Assembly (NCBI GenBank): GCA_018613055.1
Contig: JAGGQZ010000009.1
Location: 62,001-126,000 of the forward strand
DNA from: Chryseobacterium sp. ISL-80
GTDB lineage: Bacteria > Bacillota > Bacilli > Bacillales > Cytobacillaceae
Reading direction: 5' to 3'
Length of the DNA stretch: 64,000 bases
Shown one piece after another: positions 42,171 through 50,295 of this stretch. Both the position numbers and the translations under genes were made by a program. The notes under the pieces are model-generated. The model was given only the letters and a program-made list of their open reading frames with translations, was not told the DNA's origin and searched no databases. Positions within the stretch are counted from its first letter, which is position 1, and the number at the start of each line of letters is the position of its first letter.

Positions 42171-43586
42171 TTGGGTCAATCAAATAAATTAGGTGTGTGG
42201 ATCCTGACAGCCCTGGTTGTCGGGAATATGGTAGGTTCGGGAATTTTCATGATTCCGCGTTCTCTTTCGGAGGCTGCAAGCCCACTGGGAGTTTTGCTTG
42301 GGTGGCTTCTGACTGGTTTTGGTGTTTTGATGACGGCATTGGTCTTTGGAAATTTGGCATTAAGAAAGCCTCATCTGACCGGCGGTCCGCAAATCTATGC
42401 AAAAGAATTGTTCCCCCGAGGGTCTCACGCAGGGACTTTATCAGGATTCATGGCCTCCTGGGGATACTGGATTGGTAATTTTGCCGGCAATATAGCCATC
42501 ATCACTACATTCGCGAGCTATCTATCTACGTTTTTCCCTGTCTTAACCAGCCAGGCGGAGATGTTTACTGTTGGAAATAATGTAATCACAATCGGGAATT
42601 TAATGACTTTCATTGTTTGCACAATCCTCTTGTGGGGAACACACTTCATCATTTTGTCGGGAATGGAACATGCAGGTAAGCTGAATTTTGCTGCTACAGC
42701 TGCGAAGGTAATTGGCTTTTTCCTATTCATAATAATTGGATTATTTGCTTTCCAAAAATCGAACATTCTTCCTTTCTCTGCACCGCGCTTCGATGAATCA
42801 GGAAATACAATTGGACTGTATGGGCAGATTAATAGCGCAGCCATCACTACACTATGGGCATTCATTGGGGTTGAATCTGCTATCGTGTTTGCTTCAAGGG
42901 CAAAACGCCCAGCGGATGTAAAACGTGCTACAGTTCTTGGACTATTGATCGCTCTGGCGATTTACATTGGAATCAGCATGCTTGTCATGGGGATGCTTGA
43001 CCAAAAGGCATTGATTGCTTCTGAAAAACCGCTGATTGACGCAATTGAAACCGTATTGGGTCCAGTTGGCGGCCAAATCCTCGCCATATTGGGACTGATC
43101 AGCCTTTTCGGTTCCACCATTGGTTGGGTATGGTTAAGTGCAGAGGTGCCGTACCAGGCGGCGAGACAAGGTCTATTTCTACCTTCATTTTTAAAGGAGA
43201 ATAAGAAGGGGCTGCCGGCATATTCATTAGTCATAACAAATTTATTGGGACAGCTGTTTGTTTTCTCTACGATTTCCAATTCGATTTCAAATGCTTTTGA
43301 TTTTATCATTTTTATTGCTACCTTAGCTTATTTAATTCCGTATTATATTTCTTCTGTATTCCAATTAAAGTTGGTGATTACTGGGGAGACCTACTCTAAC
43401 CTTGCATCAAGGATTATCGATGGAATCATAGCATTCCTATCGACGATTTACTCGATCTGGGTAATTATTGCTGGGACTGCTGATATCAAGACTTTTACCT
43501 TTGGAGTCATCCTGCTAGCGAGCGGAATTGTTTTTTACAGTAAAGTAGCACCACAAAGATTAAAGACGAAAAAAGAATTAGCTTAA
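42171..43586 (+). CDS. APC-family basic amino acid/polyamine antiporter
   Basis: 471 residues with about 12 membrane segments. 'GNMVGSGIFMIPRSL' is the consensus start of APA transporters, then 'AFIGVESAIVFASRAKRP' and 'VWLSAEVPYQAARQGLF'. Related B. subtilis carriers (YvsH type) move lysine or arginine. TTG start at 42171 behind AAGGAG. The long leader with two hairpins suggests control by attenuation. A terminator follows. Confidence 0.9.
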   Translation: MGQSNKLGVWILTALVVGNMVGSGIFMIPRSLSEAASPLGVLLGWLLTGFGVLMTALVFGNLALRKPHLTGGPQIYAKELFPRGSHAGTLSGFMASWGYWIGNFAGNIAIITTFASYLSTFFPVLTSQAEMFTVGNNVITIGNLMTFIVCTILLWGTHFIILSGMEHAGKLNFAATAAKVIGFFLFIIIGLFAFQKSNILPFSAPRFDESGNTIGLYGQINSAAITTLWAFIGVESAIVFASRAKRPADVKRATVLGLLIALAIYIGISMLVMGMLDQKALIASEKPLIDAIETVLGPVGGQILAILGLISLFGSTIGWVWLSAEVPYQAARQGLFLPSFLKENKKGLPAYSLVITNLLGQLFVFSTISNSISNAFDFIIFIATLAYLIPYYISSVFQLKLVITGETYSNLASRIIDGIIAFLSTIYSIWVIIAGTADIKTFTFGVILLASGIVFYSKVAPQRLKTKKELA

Positions 43587-43596
43587 TGACTGGAAG

Positions 43597-43622
43597 CCTG
43601 CCAGTGTGGCAGGTTCTTTTTG
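43597..43622 (+). terminator. Terminator after the permease
   Basis: CCTGCCA-gtg-TGGCAGG stem with TTCTTTTTG. Confidence 0.85.
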
Positions 43623-43758
43623 TATAAAAATCTTATCATGTGTTTGGAATGACAATCTGATACTTTCATTGACCTGTATACATTTCTTAACTTTTGATAG
43701 AAAGACAAATTCAATATCATTGAAATACACAAACTAAATTGCAAGCTTCCTTTAAATG

Positions 43759-43793
43759 CCGATCAATCTGTTTTTTTCGTCGGGTTTGATCGG
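43759..43793. repeat. Inverted repeat CCGATCAA / TTGATCGG
   Basis: Perfect 8-bp arms with a 19-nt T-rich loop in the gap between the permease and Nudix genes. Could be an operator or a second terminator arm. Confidence 0.4.
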
Positions 43794-43797
43794 TTAA

Positions 43798-43823
43798 AAA
43801 AGGCAAGCGAGCATGCCTTTTAT
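43798..43823. terminator. Terminator of the Nudix gene
   Basis: AAAAGGCA / TGCCTTTT palindrome overlapping the Nudix stop codon. Confidence 0.75.
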
Positions 43824-44359
43824 ATTTTTGAGTGGTAACAATCGGTTCGAAAAGCGCGCATTTCTCTTAAGTGTTTTAAAACAGATGTCTCCCGCTTCAA
43901 CCAGCTGTTTTTCTCTAGTTTATTAATCAGTGTTTCATTTTGGGTAATGGCTTCCTCCAGGGAAACCCATTTTGCGGTGAATTCAAGTTTTGCTTCGTAA
44001 TCATCTAGTTGCTGGGATTCTTTTTCATCTGTTTCCAATTCGCATAGGTAGTAATGGGATGTCATTTGAAATAATGTATGATCTTCATATTCATCCATTT
44101 TCCGTTCTATGATCGTCCCAACCTTGTCTTTAACCGTGCAATTTACATAACCGGTTTCTTCTCTCACTTCTCGCATTAGGCACTCTTCATGAGTTTCATT
44201 TTCATCCAGTCCGCCTCCGGGAAATTTGTAATCTCCTCTGTTGGATTGAACTAGTAGAATACGATTATTAGTCATAATGATGGCTCTGGTTGCGACTCGC
44301 TCGATGGTTCTCTCAAAACTTTTTAAATTAGGTTCGTTCATTGTCTGATTGAAGTTCAT
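43820..44359 (-). CDS. Nudix hydrolase
   Basis: 179 residues from the ATG at 44359 (AAAGGTG upstream; an earlier in-frame ATG has none). The Nudix box is complete: G-x5-E-x7-REVREETGY within 'GGLDENETHEECLMREVREETG'-type spacing. The family hydrolyses nucleoside diphosphates linked to another group; 'IMTNNRILLVQSNRGDYKFPGGGL' is typical of MutT-like members. Substrate unknown. Confidence 0.9.
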   Translation of the reverse strand: MNFNQTMNEPNLKSFERTIERVATRAIIMTNNRILLVQSNRGDYKFPGGGLDENETHEECLMREVREETGYVNCTVKDKVGTIIERKMDEYEDHTLFQMTSHYYLCELETDEKESQQLDDYEAKLEFTAKWVSLEEAITQNETLINKLEKNSWLKRETSVLKHLREMRAFRTDCYHSKI

Positions 44360-44469
44360 GTTTTCACCTTTTAATAGAATTTTATAGTGAAATATTTCCA
44401 TTAATAGATTATCATATTTTTAACCAGATTTTGGCCTGTTCTTTCATTTCGTGTTTTAGGGGGGAAAGC

Positions 44470-45003
44470 ATGTTCAGCTTTCAAGTGAGCGATTCTATTA
44501 GTCTAGAGTTATTGCAGCAGCATCAAGCGGAGGAAATCTTCCAGCTGATTGATGCCAATAGGGCGCATTTAAGAGAATGGTTACTTTGGGTGGATAAAAG
44601 AAAAACGGCTGAGGATATGGTTCCGGTCATTAAGTATTGGCTGGAGAACCTGGCGAATAATCAAGGGTTTGATGTGGCGATCAGGTACAATGCCGATCTT
44701 GTAGGCATGATTGGCGTTCAGTTTGATTGGGGAAATCGAACCGCAAGTATCGGTTATTTTCTTGCAAGGGACTGTGAAGGAAAAGGAATCATTACAACTA
44801 GTTTACAGAGTCTCATTCGTGAATTATTTGACCGGTATTCCATGAATCGAATTGAGATTCAGTGTGCCGCCAATAACGTAAAAAGTCAGAGAGTGCCTGA
44901 GAGATTAGGTTTTAAAAGGGAAGGAATCAAGAGGGCCGGGCAACTTGTTTATGATCATTTTGAAGACTTGATTATTTATAGCCTTCTGAAAAGTGAAGTC
45001 TAA
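44470..45003 (+). CDS. GNAT acetyltransferase, RimJ/RimL type
   Basis: 177 residues from the ATG at 44470, preceded by GGGGGGAAAG. 'REWLLWVDKRKTAED', 'GMIGVQFDWGNRTASIGYFLARDCEGKGIITTS' and 'RIEIQCAANNVKSQRVPERLGFKREG' give the acetyl-CoA binding loop and ribosomal-protein-serine acetyltransferase pattern (B. subtilis YdaF-like). It acetylates an amino group of an unknown substrate. Confidence 0.9.
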   Translation: MFSFQVSDSISLELLQQHQAEEIFQLIDANRAHLREWLLWVDKRKTAEDMVPVIKYWLENLANNQGFDVAIRYNADLVGMIGVQFDWGNRTASIGYFLARDCEGKGIITTSLQSLIRELFDRYSMNRIEIQCAANNVKSQRVPERLGFKREGIKRAGQLVYDHFEDLIIYSLLKSEV

Positions 45004-45025
45004 TCGAAAAGCAGCAAACAGAATC

Positions 45026-45055
45026 GCCCTGGTTTCTATCCAGGCGTTTCTGGTC
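45026..45055. terminator. Bidirectional terminator
   Basis: CGCCCTGG / CCAGGCG hairpin between the convergent GNAT and hydrolase genes. Confidence 0.65.
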
Positions 45056-45058
45056 CTA

Positions 45059-45931
45059 TTAGCTCACCGACGTTTTAAGAATTTCATCCCAATGAGATAA
45101 ATAGAGTAAATGTCCTGCTTGATCAATGAAATTATAAGTTGAATGAGAATACTTTTGGCGAAGGTAATTTGAAGTTTCTGAAGTCCATATTGTATCTGCG
45201 CCACCCTGCCATATATGTACTTTTCCATTAAAGGTTTTATTTTTTGGTGCATTTATTTTTTTGCACAATGCACGAGCATCGTAATATACTCCCTTGCCGC
45301 TATTACGGTAACCTTCTACTGTTCCTTTTATAATAGCCGGTTTTATGATCGGGTCATTTATCACTATTTTATCCTCTTCCACCATCTGTTTGACCGATTC
45401 CTGAATGACAGCATCCAGATTTTTGCTTACTTTTTTACTGAGACTTTTAAAATAAGACTTTGTCATAAAAGGGATATACCTGTTCATATTCCTGATCATT
45501 TTCCAATTGCCAGACAGAACTGCTTTGGTTTCACCACTATTAAGCGGTATAGCACTGCTGACCAGGTTCAGGGATGTAACTTTTTCTGGATATTTATCTG
45601 TGAAAACCTGACTGTATAGGCCGCCAGCAGACCAACCAATAAGGGAGGTCTTATCAATCGCATTTGCGAACATGAATTCATTTACCCAGTCCGCATAATC
45701 CTCCATGCTATAATCCAATTTTAATTCTGAATCTCCATAACCAGGACGATTAACAGCGAAAAATCGAATATTATATTGATCTAGTATGTTTGTATCAGGG
45801 TGAATAGCATGAACAGAGGAACCAAATCCATGGAAAAAGAACACCGTGTTTTGATTGTTATCCCCATACCCCATATATGATAATTTCCGATTATTTGATA
45901 AAGGAAAAAAAGATTCATAGTAATTTTGCAT
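45059..45931 (-). CDS. Alpha/beta-hydrolase
   Basis: 290 residues from the ATG at 45931 (GTGAGG upstream; a TTG at 45976 is possible). 'VFFFHGFGSS' gives the oxyanion HG, 'GWSAGG' the Ser nucleophile elbow, 'GGADTIW' the Asp and 'AGHLLYLSHW' the His. No signal peptide. Substrate unknown; a soluble esterase or similar. Confidence 0.85.
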   Translation of the reverse strand: MQNYYESFFPLSNNRKLSYMGYGDNNQNTVFFFHGFGSSVHAIHPDTNILDQYNIRFFAVNRPGYGDSELKLDYSMEDYADWVNEFMFANAIDKTSLIGWSAGGLYSQVFTDKYPEKVTSLNLVSSAIPLNSGETKAVLSGNWKMIRNMNRYIPFMTKSYFKSLSKKVSKNLDAVIQESVKQMVEEDKIVINDPIIKPAIIKGTVEGYRNSGKGVYYDARALCKKINAPKNKTFNGKVHIWQGGADTIWTSETSNYLRQKYSHSTYNFIDQAGHLLYLSHWDEILKTSVS

Positions 45932-46068
45932 GATTTGAAAAACCTCACTTTTGTACTTTCCTTTATTATTCAACAAGGCAATTTAAATTCCTTTTTTAGC
46001 CATCTGCTTAGCAGAGCGAATTGGAGGACTCTTGAAGACTTGCTTTACAGAAAAAGTTTTGAAGAAAA

Positions 46069-46107
46069 TGTATAGTGTACTTTACAAAATGTAAAGCACA
46101 CTATACA
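46069..46107. promoter_or_regulatory. Palindromic operator/hairpin upstream of XRE gene (copy 1)
   Basis: TGTATAGTGT and ACACTATACA arms flank CTTTACA-aaa-TGTAAAG, a near-perfect 39-bp palindrome. Confidence 0.6.
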
Positions 46108-46153
46108 ATAAGGTTAATATAGGGAAATAAGGAATGATTTTTTTTAATCAGAA

Positions 46154-46178
46154 TGTATAGTTGACTTTACAAAATGTA
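46154..46178. promoter_or_regulatory. Operator copy 2, half of the palindrome repeated
   Basis: A 25-bp direct repeat of the left part of copy 1 with two mismatches, ending at the XRE gene; TTGACT inside it may be a -35 box. Confidence 0.5.
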
Positions 46179-46215
46179 TGCATTCAAGCTGTGTATGGTA
46201 GGGAGGGTGATGCCG

Positions 46216-46428
46216 ATGGGGTTAACAAATCGTGTCAAAGAATTAAGAGCAAAACATCATTATACGCAAAATGATCTGGCAATGGAGGTTGACGTTACAA
46301 GGCAGACGATTGTTGCATTGGAGAAGGGAAGCTATATACCGTCATTATTGCTGGCCATGAAGATTGCGCGCACGTTCAAGTTGCCAATTGAAGAGATCTT
46401 TTATATGGAGGGGGAAGAAATACAATGA
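46216..46428 (+). CDS. XRE-family (Cro/CI-like) small regulator
   Basis: 70 residues from the ATG at 46216, nine bases after GGGAGG. Helix-turn-helix 'YTQNDLAMEVDVTRQTIVALEKGSY' is textbook for the YozG-like group that carries only the DNA-binding domain. It overlaps the next gene by four bases, so the pair is co-translated; such pairs often control a membrane protein. Two operator copies lie just upstream, indicating autoregulation. Confidence 0.9.
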   Translation: MGLTNRVKELRAKHHYTQNDLAMEVDVTRQTIVALEKGSYIPSLLLAMKIARTFKLPIEEIFYMEGEEIQ

Positions 46429-46889
46429 ATCAAAAATTTCTAATGACAATCGGGATTTTCGTTTTATTTGGTTGGGCCATGATTGCTTTTTATTATGCGC
46501 AAATGGATTTTGCGGAAGTGATTAAAAATCCAGAGCCGCCATGGACAGTGACTATCAATGCAACTCCTGTTTTTGCAGCCCTGGTTTTCGGTGGAATCCT
46601 GACAGCCATCTTGTTCATGAAAAGCAAAAAGAAGAACAAATCAATTGCCAAGGCGCTTTTCCTGCCGCCAGAGTTTGAGGAAACAGATGAGCGAGAACAA
46701 GAGATTACAGCTAAAGCATGCAGGGCATCCTATGTAACGATGTGGTATGCCTTTCCAATCCTGACCGCTCTCATGCTTCTTTATCCGTTGATCTCCCAAA
46801 CCGTTCCGTATTATCCAATCATAATCGTCATGCTGTATCCAATTGTCCAATCGATTGCTTATTTTCTTTCGTGGAGAAAGTATTATTGA
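46425..46889 (+). CDS. DUF2178-like membrane protein, partner of the XRE regulator
   Basis: 154 residues with four hydrophobic segments (5-25, 50-68, 105-122, 125-145). Between segments two and three is a cytoplasmic loop with 'ETDEREQEITAKACRASY', the conserved DERE...KA stretch of DUF2178. Start overlaps the regulator stop. Function unknown. Confidence 0.75.
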   Translation: MNQKFLMTIGIFVLFGWAMIAFYYAQMDFAEVIKNPEPPWTVTINATPVFAALVFGGILTAILFMKSKKKNKSIAKALFLPPEFEETDEREQEITAKACRASYVTMWYAFPILTALMLLYPLISQTVPYYPIIIVMLYPIVQSIAYFLSWRKYY

Positions 46890-46905
46890 ATGGGAAAAAT
46901 TAATC

Positions 46906-46945
46906 AAAGCAAACGGAATCTTTAGCGATTTCGTTTGCTTTTTCG
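46906..46945 (+). terminator. Terminator after the XRE-membrane pair
   Basis: AAAGCAAACG / CGTTTGCTTT stem with T-run. Confidence 0.85.
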
Positions 46946-47267
46946 TTTTATAGATAAAATGTTACTGTGTTACCATTTATCAGGATTCGGGACTCCAATA
47001 TGGAAAATATCGCTCAGAATTTCCAGTTTGCGAATAAACGTATCGTTTTTGCGAATAAATGTATCGTTTTTTCGAACAAAAATAAATTTTAGCGAATAAA
47101 ATGTTGGTCTTGGCCAAAGAAGGCTGACCCATATGATTATTCCTTTTAAAAGATAGCACGGAATCGTGGTCGCTCCATTCTTATGCTTGTATTCACCTAG
47201 AAAAATATACCAATCTACCACCGTTTATATTATACTTTTAGAAATATCAAAAAACGGGGTGGTTTCT
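46946..47267. other. Intergenic with short tandem repeat
   Basis: Holds the gcgaataaa repeat (47030-47100). No gene supported. Confidence 0.4.
47030..47100. repeat. Short tandem repeat, 21-22 bp units
   Basis: Two full units (GCGAATAAACGTATCGTTTT and the same with ATG for ACG), then degraded pieces (CGAACAAA, AGCGAATAAA). Confidence 0.7.
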
Positions 47268-47720
47268 TTGCGTGATTGTTTTATCTGCAATAAACACAGG
47301 GGCAATATTCAAACTTCGGGGATATCGATTTACGAGGATGAGTTGGTGTATGTTGGTCATATCGATCGAAATGGGAAGCCTAACTACTTGGGTCATATTA
47401 TGATTGATTTAAAAAGACATGTTCCCACACTTGGAGAGATGAATATGGAGGAAGCGAAAGCGTTTGGGATGACGATGGCCAAAGTGAGTAAAGCTCTTAT
47501 GGAGAGTGAGGGTGCTGAACATATTTATTCATTTGTTTCTGGGGATTCGGTGCCGCACCTTCATATGCACCTGGTAGCTCGATATCCAAACACACCTAAG
47601 GAGTTTTGGGGACCTAATGCTGTTTACGACTGGGAAGATGCACCTATGGGAAACAATGAAGAAGTTATTGCGCTTTGCAGACGCCTTAAAACGTATTTAG
47701 AGAATCATCCATATGAGTAA
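47268..47720 (+). CDS. HIT-family nucleotide hydrolase
   Basis: 150 residues from a TTG at 47268 with GGGGTGG upstream. 'CFICNKHRG' at the start could bind zinc, and the HIT motif HLHMHLVARYP is complete. It cleaves nucleotide phosphoramidates or dinucleoside phosphates, with the middle His as nucleophile. It overlaps the next gene by eight bases. Confidence 0.9.
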   Translation: MRDCFICNKHRGNIQTSGISIYEDELVYVGHIDRNGKPNYLGHIMIDLKRHVPTLGEMNMEEAKAFGMTMAKVSKALMESEGAEHIYSFVSGDSVPHLHMHLVARYPNTPKEFWGPNAVYDWEDAPMGNNEEVIALCRRLKTYLENHPYE

Positions 47721-48528
47721 TAATCGTCAAGAATTCAGCTGGGTAGGCAGCCAGGAAAATTTCATTGACCAGCCACATACTCTTCAGCTAGGTAAAGTTG
47801 TAATTGGGCGTTATGGCGGTAATTCAAGTGCTGGACAGTATAAGAATGAAGATGGGTGTTTGGTATGGATTGATGAGCAGCAGGATTGGGAGTTTGCGAT
47901 GATCCTAGATGCACATAATACTTCCGAGAGCGCGGAGTTAATTATTGAACAATTTGCAGAAGAAGAACCTGATCTTAAACGTCTACTTTCTTTGCCGGCA
48001 AACCAGCAAACTTTTAAAAGGTTAGAAGAAAAGATTCTAAGTATCTTTCAAGCTGAAGAATTTTTATCATCCTGTCGGGAAGTTACCGGGGAGACTGCTT
48101 GTTTAATTGTAGCAAGGAAGGATAAGTATGTCTGGTGGTTCTCGGTTGGGGATTGTGTGCTGTATTTATTCCACCAGGATCTTACTGCTTTGGGCCAATA
48201 TCAGGTCAATCAAAGACAATTTTATGAATGGATTGGACAGGTCAATACTTTCGATTCGCAAGTCCCTTGTTATAGTACTGGCATAAAGGAATTAAGAAAA
48301 GGGAAGAATCGTCTATTTCTGACAACTGATGGGTTGATTGAATGCCCAAATGAACCATTCACAGATCCTATTCGTATTTATGATTCTTTTTCAGAGTGCA
48401 AAAATGATGAAAAGAATATCCTTTCCATGTTGGAGAAGATTAAAAATCATAATGTTCGAGACAGTACAACGGTCCTTTCCTGGATTGTAGAAGTTGACAA
48501 GGAATGTACTATACCAAGTGATCAATGA
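47713..48528 (+). CDS. PP2C-type Ser/Thr phosphatase-like protein
   Basis: 271 residues. 'GQYKNEDGCLVW' corresponds to the first metal-binding block, 'AMILDAHNTSES' stands where DGHGG is usual, 'FSVGDCVLYLF' and 'LTTDGLIE' are the later blocks, and 'RDSTTVLSWIV' the final Asp strand. Most metal Asp residues remain, so it may be active, but the DGHGG change is unusual. Translation coupled to the HIT gene by an 8-nt overlap suggests that the two act on one nucleotide-linked pathway. Confidence 0.7.
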   Translation: MSNNRQEFSWVGSQENFIDQPHTLQLGKVVIGRYGGNSSAGQYKNEDGCLVWIDEQQDWEFAMILDAHNTSESAELIIEQFAEEEPDLKRLLSLPANQQTFKRLEEKILSIFQAEEFLSSCREVTGETACLIVARKDKYVWWFSVGDCVLYLFHQDLTALGQYQVNQRQFYEWIGQVNTFDSQVPCYSTGIKELRKGKNRLFLTTDGLIECPNEPFTDPIRIYDSFSECKNDEKNILSMLEKIKNHNVRDSTTVLSWIVEVDKECTIPSDQ

Positions 48529-48540
48529 TATTCAAAGAAG

Positions 48541-48567
48541 CGCAGGGATGATCATCCTGTGCTTTTT
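48541..48567 (+). terminator. Terminator after the HIT-PP2C pair
   Basis: GCAGGGATG / CATCCTGTGC stem with TTTTTT. Confidence 0.8.
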
Positions 48568-48604
48568 TAATGAGTTAATCTTTGATTTGCCTTAAAATAT
48601 CTGA

Positions 48605-48619
48605 TACGATTTAATCGTA
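48605..48619. promoter_or_regulatory. OhrR-type operator upstream of gpx
   Basis: Perfect palindrome TACGATT-T-AATCGTA; a degenerate second copy (CACGATTTAAATA) follows. Resembles the paired AT-rich sites of OhrR. Confidence 0.65.
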
Positions 48620-48653
48620 CACGATTTAAATATTTATCGAGGAGGAAAAGTTA

Positions 48654-49130
48654 ATGAAAACGGTATATGATTTTACGGTTAAAAAGGCAAATGGGGATTC
48701 TCAATCTTTACGAGACTTCGAAGGGAAGCCGATGCTCATTGTCAATACTGCTAGTAAGTGCGGTCTGACTCCTCAATTTGAAGGCCTTCAGGAACTTTAT
48801 GACCAACACCATGAAAAAGGATTGGAAATTTTCGGTTTTCCTTGTGGACAGTTCAATAATCAGGAATACGACAATATTGAAGAGACGACTCAGTTTTGCC
48901 AGTTGAATTACGGTGTGACTTTTCCAATGTTTGCGAAAATCGATGTGAATGGCGCCAATACAGATCCGCTTTTTGCTTTTTTAAAAGAACAGAAAGGCGG
49001 CGTTCTGACGAAGGATATAAAATGGAATTTCACGAAATTCCTTGTTGACCGAAATGGACATGTGGTGAAACGGTATGCCCCAACGACTGAGCCTGAAAAA
49101 ATTAAGAATGATCTTTCTGAATTACTTTAA
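48654..49130 (+). CDS. gpx: Glutathione-peroxidase-type thiol peroxidase
   Basis: 158 residues. Peroxidatic Cys36 in 'NTASKCGLTPQFEGL', the partner Gln in 'FPCGQFNNQE' and Trp in 'DIKWNFTKFLVDRNG' are all present; resolving Cys in 'FCQLNYG'. Bacterial members (B. subtilis BsaA) are mostly thioredoxin-dependent. Operator and downstream OhrR-type gene suggest induction by organic peroxide. Confidence 0.95.
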   Translation: MKTVYDFTVKKANGDSQSLRDFEGKPMLIVNTASKCGLTPQFEGLQELYDQHHEKGLEIFGFPCGQFNNQEYDNIEETTQFCQLNYGVTFPMFAKIDVNGANTDPLFAFLKEQKGGVLTKDIKWNFTKFLVDRNGHVVKRYAPTTEPEKIKNDLSELL

Positions 49131-49151
49131 TCAGCATAAAGGGTGAGTCAA

Positions 49152-49589
49152 ATGAAGGATTTACTAACATTGGAAAATCAGCTGTGCTTTGCAGTCTATG
49201 ACGCAGGGAGCCAGTTTACCAAACTTTATACGAAAGCCCTGGATTCCTTCGGGCTCACCTATCCTCAATATCTGGCTTTATTAGCGCTTTGGGAGAAGGA
49301 TGGGGTTACTGCTAAGGAACTGGGTGAAAGGTTGAACTTAGGCACAGGCACATTGACTCCGATGGTCAAAAGGATGGAAGCCAATGGCTGGCTAATGAGG
49401 GAGCGTTCGAATGAGGATGAAAGGAAGGTCTCTATAAGTCTTCTTTCTAAAGCCAAAGAACAAAAGGAAGCCATTGTGCAAAAGATTGCCGCTGAGTTGA
49501 AACTATGCAATATTGAGTTTGCAGAGTATGAGCAGCTAATGAAGTTATTAGGCGTATTGCGGGGGAAATTGAGCGCATATAATCGTTGA
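49152..49589 (+). CDS. ohrR: MarR/OhrR-type peroxide-sensing repressor
   Basis: 145 residues from the ATG at 49152 (AAAGGGTGAG upstream; a GTG at 49143 is in frame). The start 'LENQLCFAVYDAG' with the redox Cys12 matches the N-terminus of OhrR, where this Cys reacts with organic hydroperoxides. Then 'LTYPQYLALLALWE' and winged helix 'LNLGTGTLTPMVKRMEANGW'. It lies 22 nt after gpx and should repress it through the palindrome at 48605. No ohr gene is nearby, so the gpx replaces it as target. Confidence 0.85.
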   Translation: MKDLLTLENQLCFAVYDAGSQFTKLYTKALDSFGLTYPQYLALLALWEKDGVTAKELGERLNLGTGTLTPMVKRMEANGWLMRERSNEDERKVSISLLSKAKEQKEAIVQKIAAELKLCNIEFAEYEQLMKLLGVLRGKLSAYNR

Positions 49590-49644
49590 AGATGAACACG
49601 AAAATAAATTTCTTGTTGGATTAATTGATTCACCAAAAACTATA

Positions 49645-49674
49645 TTGACAAAAAATTAGCAAAAGTATTATATT
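49645..49674 (+). promoter_or_regulatory. Sigma-A promoter of cdd
   Basis: TTGACA, 18 nt, TATATT, about 75 nt before the cdd start; a GCCAAC / GTTGGC hairpin lies in the leader. Confidence 0.6.
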
Positions 49675-49750
49675 AGAAGTCCTGCCAACTATTTGTTGGC
49701 GTATAGGGGACTGTTAAAAGTTCATTCTTGTGGGAAAGGGAATGATGAAA

Positions 49751-50149
49751 ATGAACAAAGAGCAATTAGTGGAAAGTGCACGCGAGACGAAAAAGAATGC
49801 CTATGTGCCTTATTCCAAATTTCCTGTTGGAGCAGCTTTGCTTCTGAAAGACGGCAGTGTCATTAACGGTGTGAACGTTGAAAACGTTTCATTCGGTGCG
49901 ACGAACTGCGCTGAGAGAACAGCTATTTTTACGGCCGTGGCGAAGGGTTACAAAAAGGGTGATTTCCAGGCAATCGCAGTTGCAGGTGATACGGTGGATT
50001 TCCTGCCGCCTTGCAGCATTTGCAGACAAGTGATGGTTGAATTCTGTTCACCTGATATGCCAGTCTATTTGACAAATGACAAGCAAGAAATCCGGGAGCT
50101 GGCATTAAAAGAACTGTTGCCATATGCTTTTACAGATTTAGATATGTAA
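49751..50149 (+). CDS. cdd: Cytidine deaminase
   Basis: 132 residues from the ATG at 49751, the position that matches the family start (MNKEQLV); earlier in-frame starts exist from 49730. 'VPYSKFPVGAALL', the catalytic 'NCAERTAIF' and zinc-binding 'PPCSICRQV' are complete. It deaminates cytidine and deoxycytidine in pyrimidine salvage. Usual tetrameric length. Confidence 0.95.
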   Translation: MNKEQLVESARETKKNAYVPYSKFPVGAALLLKDGSVINGVNVENVSFGATNCAERTAIFTAVAKGYKKGDFQAIAVAGDTVDFLPPCSICRQVMVEFCSPDMPVYLTNDKQEIRELALKELLPYAFTDLDM

Positions 50150-50163
50150 TTATTGAATAGACA

Positions 50164-50200
50164 AGAGCATGTTTTGAGCAATCAAAATATGCTCTTTATT
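50164..50200 (+). terminator. Terminator after cdd
   Basis: AGAGCATGTTTTGA / TCAAAATATGCTCTT stem followed by TATTTTAT. Confidence 0.75.
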
Positions 50201-50231
50201 TTATATCTTCAAAACTATTAAATAGAGGAAG

Positions 50232-50277
50232 AGACGATTCGAGCCTATCACAAATGAAAAAGCAATTATAGAATCGT
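50232..50277 (-). terminator. Inverted repeat after the RsbR gene
   Basis: GACGATTC / GAATCGTC arms with a 30-nt loop, close to the minus-strand stop; weak T-run. Confidence 0.4.
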
Positions 50278-50295
50278 CCCGGGATCTAACTCATT

